Source of the DNA: Yersinia aldovae ATCC 35236
GTDB taxonomy: Bacteria; Pseudomonadota; Gammaproteobacteria; Enterobacterales; Enterobacteriaceae
Reading direction: 5' to 3'
DNA length: 64,000 nucleotides
Assembly (NCBI RefSeq): GCF_000173735.1
Contig: NZ_ACCB01000002.1
Location: 124,001-188,000, forward strand
In this document: piece by piece, positions 10,715 through 19,736 of the stretch
Layout: each line of letters opens with the position of its first letter
How positions within the stretch are numbered: the first letter of the stretch is position 1
Notes under the pieces: model-generated
What the model was told of the DNA's origin: nothing
Seen by the model: only the letters and a program-made list of their open reading frames with translations
The model's database searches: none
Made by a program: the position numbers and the translations under genes

Positions 10715-11184
10715 AACATCAATATCCAGTCACAAATGTCGTGTTAACCGTCGGCAATAGCATGATGGGCGATGATGGCGCTGGCCCGTTACTGGCTGAG
10801 CGTATGACAGAGCAACCCTTAGCTGGCTGGCAAGTTATCGACGGCGGCTCGGCACCGGAAAATGTGGTGCATCGCATTCGTGCTTTGCAGCCCACCCGCC
10901 TGATTATTGTTGATGCCGCCGATATGGAACTGTCTCCAGGAGAGATTCGTATTATTGATCCGGAGAAAATTGCCGAGATGTTCATCATGAGCACGCATAA
11001 TTTACCGCTCAATTTTCTGATTGATCAGTTAAAGGAAGATATCAGCGAAGTTATCTTCGTTGGCATCCAACCTACCCTGGTAGCGTTCTACTTCCCGATG
11101 ACCGATGTTGTCAAACAGGCCGTCGAAACACTGTATCAGCAATTACCGCACTGGCACGGTGACGGTGGGTTTAGCCACCTCTAA
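10711..11184 (+). CDS. hycI: HycI-type hydrogenase maturation endopeptidase
   Basis: Protein of 157 residues, close to E. coli HycI (156). The signature VGNSMMGDDGAGPLLAE near the N-terminus contains the acidic residue that binds nickel of the precursor in this protease family; INDGGSAPEN-like and VDAADMELSPGEIRII segments follow. It removes the C-terminal peptide of the hydrogenase large subunit after nickel insertion, here presumably after Arg564 of HyfG. In E. coli hycI belongs to the hyc operon, whereas here it closes the hyf operon. The start ATG overlaps the hyfJ stop. Confidence 0.94.
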   Translation: MKHQYPVTNVVLTVGNSMMGDDGAGPLLAERMTEQPLAGWQVIDGGSAPENVVHRIRALQPTRLIIVDAADMELSPGEIRIIDPEKIAEMFIMSTHNLPLNFLIDQLKEDISEVIFVGIQPTLVAFYFPMTDVVKQAVETLYQQLPHWHGDGGFSHL

Positions 11185-11193
11185 TTGAGTGAC

Positions 11194-11227
11194 GGTGTGG
11201 CGTCGTCAAATTTGCCGACGTCACACC
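11194..11227. promoter_or_regulatory. Inverted repeat after hycI (operon-end stem-loop or activator site)
   Basis: Arms of 12 bases at 11194-11205 and 11216-11227 pair with one mismatch around a 10-base loop. There is no T-run behind it, so it is a poor intrinsic terminator. It lies about 100 bp upstream of the sigma54-type promoter of hydN-fdhF, where FhlA-type activators bind, so it could be an upstream activating site. The two readings cannot be separated from sequence alone. Confidence 0.4.
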
Positions 11228-11323
11228 TGCCGACAGTTTCCCTTCAGTTACGCCTCCTCGATAAAAACCATAAATCCTTTTAAAACAATTAGATTTATTA
11301 ACTTCTATCGAACCTCTTCAAAT

Positions 11324-11339
11324 TGGCATAAACCATGCA
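11324..11339 (+). promoter_or_regulatory. Sigma54 (RpoN) promoter for hydN-fdhF
   Basis: TTGGCATAAACCATGCA has the -24 GG at 11325-11326 and the -12 GC at 11337-11338 with exactly ten bases between, the obligatory sigma54 spacing. It points toward hydN and fdhF. An FhlA-like sigma54 activator gene lies just downstream, which fits formate control. The start of transcription would be near 11350, so the two ERIC elements fall inside the mRNA leader. Confidence 0.8.
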
Positions 11340-11401
11340 GTATGTAAGGTAATGAGCCAGATTGACTGATCAAAACGTGAATCTGCCAGAACCACTCAAT
11401 T

Positions 11402-11527
11402 TATGCCCAATAGCTTTCAAGTTGCAGGAAGGCGGCAAGGGAGTGAATCCCGATGTGCTGACTCAAGTCAGTGATTCGGGTGATTGAGCGTAGCCAACAC
11501 ATCTGAACTTTGAAAGATGACGGCATA
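11402..11527. repeat. ERIC element, copy 1
   Basis: A 126-base element with imperfect terminal inverted repeats (TATGCCC at the left, GGCATA at the right) and the ERIC hallmarks GCAGGAAGGCGGCAAGG, GTGAATCCC, AGTCAGTGATTCGGGTGA and GCCAACACATCTGAACTTTGAAAGATGA. It lies in the probable 5' leader of hydN-fdhF. A near-identical copy follows two bases later. As RNA it should fold into a long hairpin. Confidence 0.85.
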
Positions 11528-11529
11528 GA

Positions 11530-11652
11530 TACCCAATAGCTTTCAATGTGCAGGAAGGCGGCAAGGGAGTGAATCCCGATGAGCTGACTCAAGTCAGTGA
11601 TTCGGGTAATTGAACGCAGCCAACACACCTGAACTTTGAAAGATGAAGGGTA
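11530..11652. repeat. ERIC element, copy 2 (tandem)
   Basis: A 123-base element closely matching the copy before it, with terminal TACCC and GGGTA. It differs at scattered bases, so this is an older duplication or two insertions rather than an assembly echo. It ends directly against the AGGAGAGG ribosome binding site of hydN, so its hairpin could affect translation. Confidence 0.85.
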
Positions 11653-11665
11653 AGGAGAGGAAACA

Positions 11666-12208
11666 ATGAACCGGTTCATAATCGCAGACCCAAAAAACTG
11701 TATTGGCTGCCGCACCTGTGAGGTTGCCTGCGTGCTGGCACACAACGGCGGCAAGCTGGATACCATGACCAAAGCCAATTTCGCCCCGCGCTTGAAAGTG
11801 GTTAAAGGAATGAATGTCAGTACCACCATTATGTGCCGTCACTGTGAGGATGCGCCTTGTGCCAATGTTTGCCCGAACGGCGCGATTGTACGGGCGGCAG
11901 ACAGTATTCAGGTGTTGCAGGAAAAATGCATTGGCTGCAAAACCTGCGTCGTTGCCTGCCCCTACGGTGCCATGAACGTGGTGACCAAACAGGTTGAAGT
12001 GATGTTCAACGGCCTCTCGCAGGGCTTTTGCCTGAAAGCTGAAGCGCAAAAGTGTGATTTATGTGAAGGGCGTGCCGCCGGGCCGGCCTGCATCTCAGTT
12101 TGCCCCACTCAGGCACTACACCTGATTGGTCGTGACACCCTGCAAGCCATGCTACGCAAGAAACAGCTGCGCGCCGCACTGGACGAAGCCAACGAGATGA
12201 ACTTTTGA
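11666..12208 (+). CDS. hydN: HydN-like 4Fe-4S electron-transfer protein for formate dehydrogenase
   Basis: Protein of 180 residues (E. coli HydN is 175). It contains four ferredoxin-type cysteine motifs: CIGCRTCEVAC near residue 12, CRHCEDAPCANVCP near residue 56, CIGCKTCVVACP near residue 90, and CDLCEGRAAGPACISVCP near residue 130. It belongs to the HydN/HycB/HyfA family that links formate dehydrogenase H to hydrogenase. A strong AGGAGAGG site precedes the ATG. The gene lies 16 bases before fdhF and behind a sigma54 promoter, so the two are co-transcribed. Confidence 0.92.
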   Translation: MNRFIIADPKNCIGCRTCEVACVLAHNGGKLDTMTKANFAPRLKVVKGMNVSTTIMCRHCEDAPCANVCPNGAIVRAADSIQVLQEKCIGCKTCVVACPYGAMNVVTKQVEVMFNGLSQGFCLKAEAQKCDLCEGRAAGPACISVCPTQALHLIGRDTLQAMLRKKQLRAALDEANEMNF

Positions 12209-12224
12209 ACAAAGGATAATTAAT

Positions 12225-14372
12225 ATGCACAAGGCACTCACTGTCTGTCCTTACTGCGGCTCCGGCTGCAAAATCAATTTACTGGTCGAAAACGGCAAAG
12301 TTGTTGGCGCTGAAGGGGCAAATGGCGTCACCAATCAGGGTGAACTTTGTCTGAAAGGCTATTATGGCTGGGATTTTCTCAATGATACCAAGCTGCTGAC
12401 GCCGCGCTTAAAACAGCCGATGATCCGTCGTCAAAAAGGCGGCAAGCTGGAAGCGGTTTCCTGGGACGAAGCTATCGAGTTCGCCAGCGGTAAATTACGC
12501 GCAATTAAAGAAAAATATGGCCCACAAGCTATTATGCACACCGGTTCGTCCCGTGGGCCGGGCAATGAAACCAACTATGTGATGCAAAAATTTGCCCGCG
12601 CAGTCACTGGCAGTAACAACATTGACTGCTGTGCTCGCGTGTGTCACGGCCCATCAGTCGCGGGTTTGCAGGTGACTCTGGGTAACGGCGCGATGAGTAA
12701 TTCCATCTGCGAGATTGAAGATACCAAATGTATTTTAGTGTTTGGCTATAACGCCGCTGATTCACACCCAATCGTGGCTCGCCGCATTCTCAAAGCCAAA
12801 GAGAAAGGCGCTAAAGTTATTGTTTGCGATCCACGCCATATCGAAACTGCGCGTATCGCCGATCTGTGGCTACCATTGAAAAATGGCTCCAATATGGCGC
12901 TGGTGAATGCATTCGCCAACGTGCTTATTACCGAAGAACTCTACGATAAAGACTATGTTTCGCGTTATACCGAAGGTTTTGACGAATATCGTGAAATAGT
13001 CGCCAAATACACACCGGAATATGTCGAAAGCATCACCGGCCTGTCAGCACAAACCATTCGTGAAGCGATGCGCATCTATGCTGCCGCACCTTCTGCCACC
13101 ATTTTATGGGGTATGGGTGTTACCCAGTGGGGCCAGGGCGTGGATGTGGTTAAAGGGTTGTCAGGATTAGCGCTGCTAACAGGCAATTTAGGCCGCCCAA
13201 ATGTCGGCGTTGGCCCAGTGCGCGGGCAAAATAACGTGCAAGGTGCCTGCGACATGGGGGCATTACCTAATATGTACCCCGGTTATCAAGCCGTAACTGC
13301 CCCTGCAACATTGGAGAAGTTTGCCAAAGCCTGGGGGGTTCCTTCTCTTTCGGACGAAATTGGCTACTCGCTGACTGATGTTCCGCACAAGATTAAAGAA
13401 GGAAAAATCAAAGCCAACTATGTGATGGGCGAAGACCCGCTGCAAACCGAACCAGACCTTTCGATGATGCGCGAGGCATTCAGCGAATTGGACTTGCTGA
13501 TTGTACAAGACATCTTTATGACCAAAACTGCCGCCGAAGCCGACGTTATTTTCCCAGCAACGTCGTGGGGCGAACATGAAGGCGTTTATTCTGCCGCCGA
13601 CCGGGGTTTCCAACGGTTTGAGAAAGCAGTAGAACCCCAAGGTGACGTCAAACCGGATTGGGAAATTATCAGCCTAATGGCGACAGCCCTCGGCTATCCG
13701 ATGAAATACCACAATACTAAAGAGATTTGGGACGAACTACGCGAGCTATGCCCGCTGTATTACGGTGCAACTTACGAAAAAATGGCCGGTTTGGGCTATG
13801 TTCCGTGGCCTTGTACTACTGAAGACAGCCCCGGCACACCGTGGTTATATGCGGGTAATAAGTTTGACCGCCCCGGCGGCAAAGGGCTGTTGTTTGCCAG
13901 CGAATGGCGTGCGCCAATGGAACAGGTGGATGAAGAATACCCGCTGGTGCTGTGTACCGTGCGTGAAGTCGGCCACTATTCCTGCCGCTCCATGACCGGC
14001 AACTGCTCAGCATTACAAACACTCGCCGATGAACCGGGTTACGTGCAAATCAGCCCGCAGGATGCAGATAAAATGCGCTTGCAGGACCAACAATTGGTAT
14101 GGGTTGCATCGCGGCGCGGTAAGGTTATTACTCGGGTGTCAGTCAGTGAACGTATTAATGTCGGCGCGGTATATATGACTTATCAGTGGTGGATCGGCGC
14201 GTGTAATGAGCTGACACTGGACCATCTGGACCCTATTTCCAAAACGCCGGAATATAAGTATTGTGCGGTGAAATTGGAGGCCATTGCCGATCAAACTTGG
14301 GCGGAAAATTACGTGCAGCAAGAGTATAGTCAGTTGAAGGCGCGGTTACGTAGGGAAGCCGAAGTATTTTAA
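12225..14372 (+). CDS. fdhF: Formate dehydrogenase H, molybdopterin enzyme with Cys at the Sec position
   Basis: Protein of 715 residues, the same length as E. coli FdhF. The N-terminal 4Fe-4S site is CPYCGSGC plus a cysteine in GELCLKGYYG. At residue 140, where E. coli has UGA-encoded selenocysteine, the codon at 12642-12644 is TGT, giving CARVCHGPSVAG. The following His141 is kept. The enzyme oxidises formate to CO2 and gives electrons through HydN/HyfA to hydrogenase-4. It needs the bis-MGD molybdenum cofactor, for which moeA and moeB are also in the window. A Cys form usually works more slowly than a Sec form but does not depend on the sel genes. Confidence 0.95.
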   Translation: MHKALTVCPYCGSGCKINLLVENGKVVGAEGANGVTNQGELCLKGYYGWDFLNDTKLLTPRLKQPMIRRQKGGKLEAVSWDEAIEFASGKLRAIKEKYGPQAIMHTGSSRGPGNETNYVMQKFARAVTGSNNIDCCARVCHGPSVAGLQVTLGNGAMSNSICEIEDTKCILVFGYNAADSHPIVARRILKAKEKGAKVIVCDPRHIETARIADLWLPLKNGSNMALVNAFANVLITEELYDKDYVSRYTEGFDEYREIVAKYTPEYVESITGLSAQTIREAMRIYAAAPSATILWGMGVTQWGQGVDVVKGLSGLALLTGNLGRPNVGVGPVRGQNNVQGACDMGALPNMYPGYQAVTAPATLEKFAKAWGVPSLSDEIGYSLTDVPHKIKEGKIKANYVMGEDPLQTEPDLSMMREAFSELDLLIVQDIFMTKTAAEADVIFPATSWGEHEGVYSAADRGFQRFEKAVEPQGDVKPDWEIISLMATALGYPMKYHNTKEIWDELRELCPLYYGATYEKMAGLGYVPWPCTTEDSPGTPWLYAGNKFDRPGGKGLLFASEWRAPMEQVDEEYPLVLCTVREVGHYSCRSMTGNCSALQTLADEPGYVQISPQDADKMRLQDQQLVWVASRRGKVITRVSVSERINVGAVYMTYQWWIGACNELTLDHLDPISKTPEYKYCAVKLEAIADQTWAENYVQQEYSQLKARLRREAEVF

Positions 14373-14474
14373 TCTGTTAACGGCTACTGCGCTTTGCCAT
14401 TCTGGGTTTACGCAGTGCTCGCCACCGTCATGTACTGATTCGACAGCTAATGCTCTACGAATAAAGTGCTAGTG

Positions 14475-14553
14475 GGCCAAGGGTTGACCACGCCAGGGGG
14501 CACTTCGGCGGCTTACGCCGCTGACGACCCCAACGGCGTGTTTCCCCTTGGTT
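14475..14553. repeat. Nested palindromic element after fdhF (probable bidirectional terminator)
   Basis: Three nested sets of complementary arms are visible: CCAAGGG (14477-14483) with CCCTTGG (14545-14551), CACGCC (14489-14494) with GGCGTG (14535-14540), and GCGGC (14508-14512) with GCCGC (14517-14521). They form one hairpin of about 75 bases between the convergent fdhF and fhlA genes. It is GC-rich in an AT-richer gap. The size suggests a mobile palindromic repeat serving as a transcription barrier. Confidence 0.55.
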
Positions 14554-14612
14554 CAACTCTGCTGCTTACGAAAATAGAATATAAATCAGAACAAAGAAAA
14601 CAATGATATGAG

Positions 14613-16772
14613 TTACTCCATTCCATCTTCGTCTTCGATACTTTTTACTGATATTCCTAACCGCTGCATCCGTGATAACAAAGTAGTGCGTTTCAACCCT
14701 AACTTAATTGCGGCACCTTTCGGCCCGGCAACCACGCCATTGGTTTCTCGTAATACCCGAATAATTCGCGCACGTTCAGATTCTGAAAACTCTGGCTCTT
14801 CACTCTCAGGTAATAATGGTTTGTGAACCACTCGCTCCAATACAGGTTTCGCCACTTCTAATGGCGATAAATGATATTCCAGTTCTTGTAACTGCAAATT
14901 TAACGTGGTGCCACGGCTGAGGATCACTGCGCGCTCAATCACATTTTCCAGTTCGCGAATATTACCCGGCCAAGGTAGGCGGCTGAGTAAACGCAATGTC
15001 TCACCCGGAATGGTATCAATAGTGCGGTTCATCCGTTTAGCTATTTTCTGAGTAAAGAATTTCACCAGTAAAGGAATATCTTCCGGGCGTTCACGCAAAG
15101 GTGGAATCACAATTGGGAAGACATTCAGTCGATAATAGAGGTCACTGCGGTATTCCCGATTCACCATCATCGATTTTAAATCGCGGTTGGTTGCGGCAAT
15201 TAGCCGAACATCAACCGGAATAATTTTACTGCCCCCTAATCGCTCTATTTCTCTCTCTTGGAGCACCCGCAGGAGCTTCGGTTGCAATTCAAGAGGAATA
15301 TCCCCGACCTCATCAAGAAATAACGTACCGCCATCCGCCATTTCAAAGCGACCAATGCGCTGTGACGCGGCACCGGTATAAGCCCCCTTTTCATGACCAA
15401 ACAGATCACTCTCCATTAAACCGGAGGGAATCGCCGCACAGTTCATTTTCACCATGCGTTTATTCTTACGGGTACTTAAATTATGGATAGCCCGGGCAAT
15501 TAACTCTTTACCGGTGCCGGTTTCACCCAGAATTAATACCGTACAGTCACTGGATGCCACCATTTCAACCTGTTCCAACACCGCTCGAATAGCTGTGCTG
15601 TGACCAATAATTTCACCAAACTCTTCATTATGAATAATCTGGTCAGTCAAATAGAGATTTTCATTGACCAATGAATCTTTCAGGCGGGTAATTTCATGGT
15701 AAGCCAAGGCGTTATCGACAGCGATAGCAATGCGCGCGGCTATTTGTCGTAACAGTTTAAGGTTACTGTCGGTGAAAATATCACTCTGACATTGTGCTAA
15801 TTTTAATATGCCTAGCATCTTATGGCCGAAAAATAGTGGTAACAGGCAAACTACCTGTAAGCCAGCATCCAGCATGTTTGCCAGTTGTTTATCATCCGGA
15901 GCCAAAAGAGCAATATCAGCCAGGTTAACGAGCAATAATTCCCGGCGGTGTAAAACCTGCCCGGCGAGTGTACCCGTCATATCAACCCAGGCTTGTTGAT
16001 GCTGTACCGCTTTACCCGACTGGTAACGGGTAGAAAAAACATTCAGTTTACTTTTGTCATTGTGCGTACCACATATTGCCAAACTGATGTAATCAATATT
16101 GAAAAAGCGGTGTATCTCTTTTGAGACCTCCGCCGCTAATACATCCAACTCCAGTTTAGAAATAACCGTATTGGTGACATCCACTAATATCCGAAAATGA
16201 TCCCGTTCAAAGCGCAACCGTTCGCGCTCGGAGAATGCCCGGTTTATCTCAGTAATATTATCGACAGCAATAGCCACCACTTCTGCCAATAACCCCAGAA
16301 AGGTAATAGCTTGCTCATCAAACTGACTGCTATCGGTTTTAATAAACTCAACACAGCCCGACCAATGGTTATCATGGCCCAAAGGGAAATGGCAACCAGA
16401 ATGTAATTCCTGATACGGTGCTAAATCACCAACAGCAGAAAACTCCCTTTGCATACGGCGACTATCAGTTTGCAAAGGCGTCTGTTGCTGCCAGGCCAGC
16501 CCACCGGGGCCTTCGGCAAATAAAATATTTTGCGACGCCACAACGGTGTCAGACACATCATCGTGGGTATAGAGCGTCATTTGGTTATACAGGGGGTTAA
16601 GCAGTAATAAATTGACCCGCTGGAAACGAACGACAGAAAAAGAGAGTTTCCTGAGTTCGTTAACTAAATCGGTTATATCCCGCAGCAATAATAACTTTTT
16701 CGATACCGTGAACAATGTGTCTTGCCAGACTTGAGCCAATGTGGGGCGGGGTAATTTTTTTGCGCTATCCAT
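14613..16772 (-). CDS. fhlA: FhlA/HyfR-type sigma54-dependent activator
   Basis: Protein of 719 residues (E. coli FhlA is 692, HyfR 670). The N-terminal half contains two GAF-like sensor regions. The AAA+ domain has Walker A GETGTGKE near residue 416 and a GAYTGA sigma54-contact loop near residue 463, where most activators have GAFTGA. A Fis-type helix-turn-helix (GPKGAAIKLGLKRTTLLSRMQRLG) lies at the C-terminus. The second GAF region (LLVNLADIALLAPDD, CLLPLFFGHKMLGILKLAQC) is closer to FhlA than HyfR. It should sense formate and activate sigma54 promoters of hyf and hydN-fdhF. It is convergent with fdhF. The ribosome binding site is weak. Confidence 0.9.
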   Translation of the reverse strand: MDSAKKLPRPTLAQVWQDTLFTVSKKLLLLRDITDLVNELRKLSFSVVRFQRVNLLLLNPLYNQMTLYTHDDVSDTVVASQNILFAEGPGGLAWQQQTPLQTDSRRMQREFSAVGDLAPYQELHSGCHFPLGHDNHWSGCVEFIKTDSSQFDEQAITFLGLLAEVVAIAVDNITEINRAFSERERLRFERDHFRILVDVTNTVISKLELDVLAAEVSKEIHRFFNIDYISLAICGTHNDKSKLNVFSTRYQSGKAVQHQQAWVDMTGTLAGQVLHRRELLLVNLADIALLAPDDKQLANMLDAGLQVVCLLPLFFGHKMLGILKLAQCQSDIFTDSNLKLLRQIAARIAIAVDNALAYHEITRLKDSLVNENLYLTDQIIHNEEFGEIIGHSTAIRAVLEQVEMVASSDCTVLILGETGTGKELIARAIHNLSTRKNKRMVKMNCAAIPSGLMESDLFGHEKGAYTGAASQRIGRFEMADGGTLFLDEVGDIPLELQPKLLRVLQEREIERLGGSKIIPVDVRLIAATNRDLKSMMVNREYRSDLYYRLNVFPIVIPPLRERPEDIPLLVKFFTQKIAKRMNRTIDTIPGETLRLLSRLPWPGNIRELENVIERAVILSRGTTLNLQLQELEYHLSPLEVAKPVLERVVHKPLLPESEEPEFSESERARIIRVLRETNGVVAGPKGAAIKLGLKRTTLLSRMQRLGISVKSIEDEDGME

Positions 16773-17091
16773 ATATACCCAAAGTAATTAAGCCCAAAAA
16801 ATGGTTGATAACTACCTTAAAGTATTGAAATAAACAAATATATATTAAATCGCGATAAGCTTGATCTGGATTAACAAACTATTTCAGCAAAATTGCAGGG
16901 CACAGCCCTATTGCAATCACGTCTCATTTACAGAACACGTCGCCACCGCTATATAATAAAATGCATATTGCCATTATTTATAGCAATTTATAATGCCCCA
17001 ATACCGAACTCTGACATAAATATAAAAAGCCAGTCTGATTAACTCCAAACTGGCTTTCATTATTACTCTATTTTTCACAGCCAATGACCGA
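16773..17091. other. Intergenic region between fhlA and mglC
   Basis: AT-rich stretch of 319 bases holding the upstream region of fhlA on its left side and the mgl terminator on its right. The sequence ATACCCAAAGTAATT directly before fhlA resembles the outer end of an ERIC-like repeat, but no full element follows. No gene is supported here. Confidence 0.5.
17026..17057 (-). terminator. Terminator of the mglBAC operon
   Basis: Nine-base perfect arms AAAGCCAGT (17026-17034) and ACTGGCTTT (17049-17057) lie just after the mglC stop. Read on the minus strand the hairpin is followed by a run of T, as in an intrinsic terminator. Confidence 0.85.
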
Positions 17092-18102
17092 TTATTTCTT
17101 CTTGGCGTATTTCAGTGAGTCCAGAGCGACCGCAAAGATAATGATCGCGCCTTTAATAATGTACTGCCAGTACGGGTTCACACCGATATAGGTTAATCCG
17201 TAGTTAATCACGGTAAAGATGATAACCCCGGTCACAACACCGATAACGGTACCGACACCACCACTGAAGGATACCCCGCCCACCACACAAGCAGCTATCG
17301 CATCTAACTCATACATAAAGCCCAAGTTATTGGTCGCACTACCGATTCGGCCAGCTTCCAACATCCCGCCGAAGGCATAGAACACCCCAGACAGCGCATA
17401 AATCATGATTAAGTTTAGTGGCACATTCACACCAGAAACTTTTGCTGCTTCTGGGTTACCACCGATGGCGAAAATATTTTTACCAAAGCGCGTTTTATTC
17501 CATAACACCCAAACAAACCCGATAGCAATCAATGCATAGAAGGTAATGTAAGAGAGTTTGAAATCACCAAATCGCAAGAACCCTTGTGCAAAGGTTGAGA
17601 ATGCAGGGTCAAAACCGGCAATCGGTGATGCACCCACGAAGTCGTAATACAAGGAGTTAATCCCGTAAACAATAATCATGGTGCCCAATGTGGTAATAAA
17701 TGGTGTCACATTCAGATAAGCAATGATAATACCGTTGACCAAACCGATAATCGCGCCAATCAAACACACGGTTAAAATAACGATTGGGATAGGTACAGTC
17801 TGCAAATCTGGGAAAACTTTATTAACGTTATCCATGGCTTGCAGCATGGTTGCTGCAACCACCGCCGCTAACCCCACCTGACGACCGGCTGACAGGTCGG
17901 TACCTTGAGTCACAATCAGCCCTGCAACACCGAGCGCGATAATAATACGCACGGAAGATTGGGTCAGAATATTACTTAAGTTCATAAGACTTAAAAATGT
18001 CGGATCCTTGACAATAATGACTGCCAGTAATACGAATAATACGACGTAAATCCCGCTCTCTTTAAGGTAAGTGAGCATACTTTTCTTATTTAACGCATTC
18101 AT
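17092..18102 (-). CDS. mglC: MglC, galactose/methyl-galactoside ABC transporter permease
   Basis: Protein of 336 residues, identical in length to E. coli MglC and nearly identical in many stretches (LGFMYELDAIAACVVGGVSFSGGVGTV). It has about ten membrane helices of the sugar-importer permease family (RbsC/XylH type). It works as a homodimer in the inner membrane with MglA and the periplasmic binder MglB. It is last in the mglB-mglA-mglC operon, 20 bases after mglA, and is followed by a terminator. An AAGG ribosome binding site precedes the start. Confidence 0.96.
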   Translation of the reverse strand: MNALNKKSMLTYLKESGIYVVLFVLLAVIIVKDPTFLSLMNLSNILTQSSVRIIIALGVAGLIVTQGTDLSAGRQVGLAAVVAATMLQAMDNVNKVFPDLQTVPIPIVILTVCLIGAIIGLVNGIIIAYLNVTPFITTLGTMIIVYGINSLYYDFVGASPIAGFDPAFSTFAQGFLRFGDFKLSYITFYALIAIGFVWVLWNKTRFGKNIFAIGGNPEAAKVSGVNVPLNLIMIYALSGVFYAFGGMLEAGRIGSATNNLGFMYELDAIAACVVGGVSFSGGVGTVIGVVTGVIIFTVINYGLTYIGVNPYWQYIIKGAIIIFAVALDSLKYAKKK

Positions 18103-18122
18103 AATAAGAACCTTCGACTAGA

Positions 18123-19643
18123 TTAGAGATGCAAGGATGCAAGACGTAATATTTCATTTTGCGTGGTTTGTTTGGTTTCAACAATCCCCGCAACTTGACC
18201 ATTACTCATTACCAAAATTCTGTCAGTGATCCCTAATAGCTCCGGCATTTCAGAGGAAATAATAATAATTCCTTTGCCTTTCTTCGCTAGTTCAGTCATT
18301 AACTGATAGATTTCAAACTTAGCACCGACATCGATCCCCCTAGTCGGTTCATCCAACATTAATATTTCTGGTTGAGTTAATAGCCAGCGGCCAATAATAA
18401 CTTTCTGCTGGTTTCCACCCGATAAAGAACCAATACTGGTGCGATGGCCTGGGGTTTTTACTCGCATAGCATCGATAACCCATTGGGTATCGCTCTTCAT
18501 GCGAGTATTATCCAGCAGCCCGAATTTATTTTTATAATTACGAATATTAGAAATCAGGGAATTAAAACCCACATCGAGATAAGCATAAATCCCGGTGGAG
18601 CGACGCTCTTCCGTCACTAATGCAAAACCGTGATTAATGGCTTCATTGGCGCTGTGGTTATTAATACTCTTACCATGCAATTTAATCGTACCAGCCACTT
18701 TCTCGCGGATACCAAATAATGTTTCAACAATGTCGGTGCGCTTAGCACCCACCAATCCGGCAATCCCCAGAATCTCACCTTTATGCAGATCAAAGGACAC
18801 ATCACGGATTGAAGGCTGACGCAGTGAGGTCAGATTCTTCACTTCCAGAATGATCTCACCGGGCTTGTTGAGGCGGTCTGGAAAACGCTGACTCAATGAG
18901 CGCCCGACCATCATCGAGATTATTTGATCCATGCTCAGCCCTTCCAGCGGCTGAGTAGCAATCCACTGACCATCACGCAAAATAGTGATTTCATCACACA
19001 GTTGGAATATCTCTTCCATCTTATGGGAGATATAAACAATTCCGCAGCCGCGTTCTTTCAATTTACGGATAATAGTAAATAGATGATTAACTTCTTTCTC
19101 GGTTAACGAGGAAGTCGGCTCATCCATAATGACAATTTTTGCATTGTAGGAGAAAGCTTTAGCAATCTCGATCATTTGCATTTGGGATACCGATAAAGTG
19201 GCAACTTTATCGCGTGGATCAATATCAATATCCAATTCATCGAAAATAGCTTTGGTATCTTTGTACATTTTATCCTGATCGACAAAGAAACCTTTGGTTG
19301 GGTAACGCCCCAGCCACATGTTATCCATTACGGTGCGTTGTAATACCAGGTTTAACTCCTGATGTACCATCGACACACCATGCTCTAATGCTTCTTTAGA
19401 ACTTTTAAATTCTATTTCTTGCCCCTGGAAGAGAATACTCCCGGAGTCTTTTTTATAGATACCAAACAGACATTTTAATAGCGTTGACTTACCTGCACCA
19501 TTTTCGCCCATTAAGGCATGGATAGAATTTGGCCGCACTTTAAGATTTACGTTATCTAACGCCTTTACGCCCGGAAATGATTTATTAATATTACTCATTT
19601 CCAGCAACCACTCGCGAGGTTGTGCTGTATTAATATCGGCCAT
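18123..19643 (-). CDS. mglA: MglA, galactose/methyl-galactoside ABC transporter ATPase
   Basis: Protein of 506 residues (E. coli MglA is 506) with two fused ABC modules. The first has Walker [10 protein letters not shown] near residue 49 and a [15 protein letters not shown] signature; the second has [14 protein letters not shown] and Walker [14 protein letters not shown]. As in other sugar ATPases, the second module has a degenerate Walker A (GLVGAKRTD). It powers galactose uptake through MglC. The 196-base gap to mglB holds a stem-loop. Confidence 0.96.
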   Translation of the reverse strand: MADINTAQPREWLLEMSNINKSFPGVKALDNVNLKVRPNSIHALMGENGAGKSTLLKCLFGIYKKDSGSILFQGQEIEFKSSKEALEHGVSMVHQELNLVLQRTVMDNMWLGRYPTKGFFVDQDKMYKDTKAIFDELDIDIDPRDKVATLSVSQMQMIEIAKAFSYNAKIVIMDEPTSSLTEKEVNHLFTIIRKLKERGCGIVYISHKMEEIFQLCDEITILRDGQWIATQPLEGLSMDQIISMMVGRSLSQRFPDRLNKPGEIILEVKNLTSLRQPSIRDVSFDLHKGEILGIAGLVGAKRTDIVETLFGIREKVAGTIKLHGKSINNHSANEAINHGFALVTEERRSTGIYAYLDVGFNSLISNIRNYKNKFGLLDNTRMKSDTQWVIDAMRVKTPGHRTSIGSLSGGNQQKVIIGRWLLTQPEILMLDEPTRGIDVGAKFEIYQLMTELAKKGKGIIIISSEMPELLGITDRILVMSNGQVAGIVETKQTTQNEILRLASLHL

Positions 19644-19736
19644 AGTTGTACCTGGCTAAGAATCGCTACTGAATTGCTGGGTATAAAATTCCCGCCTGCC
19701 AGCGCGCGCTCTAAAATAAGGATCAATGCAACAGAA

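Noticed and set aside
11402-11652. CRISPR-like repeat pair
   Set aside because: Two long palindromic copies without unique spacers; the sequence and length fit ERIC elements.
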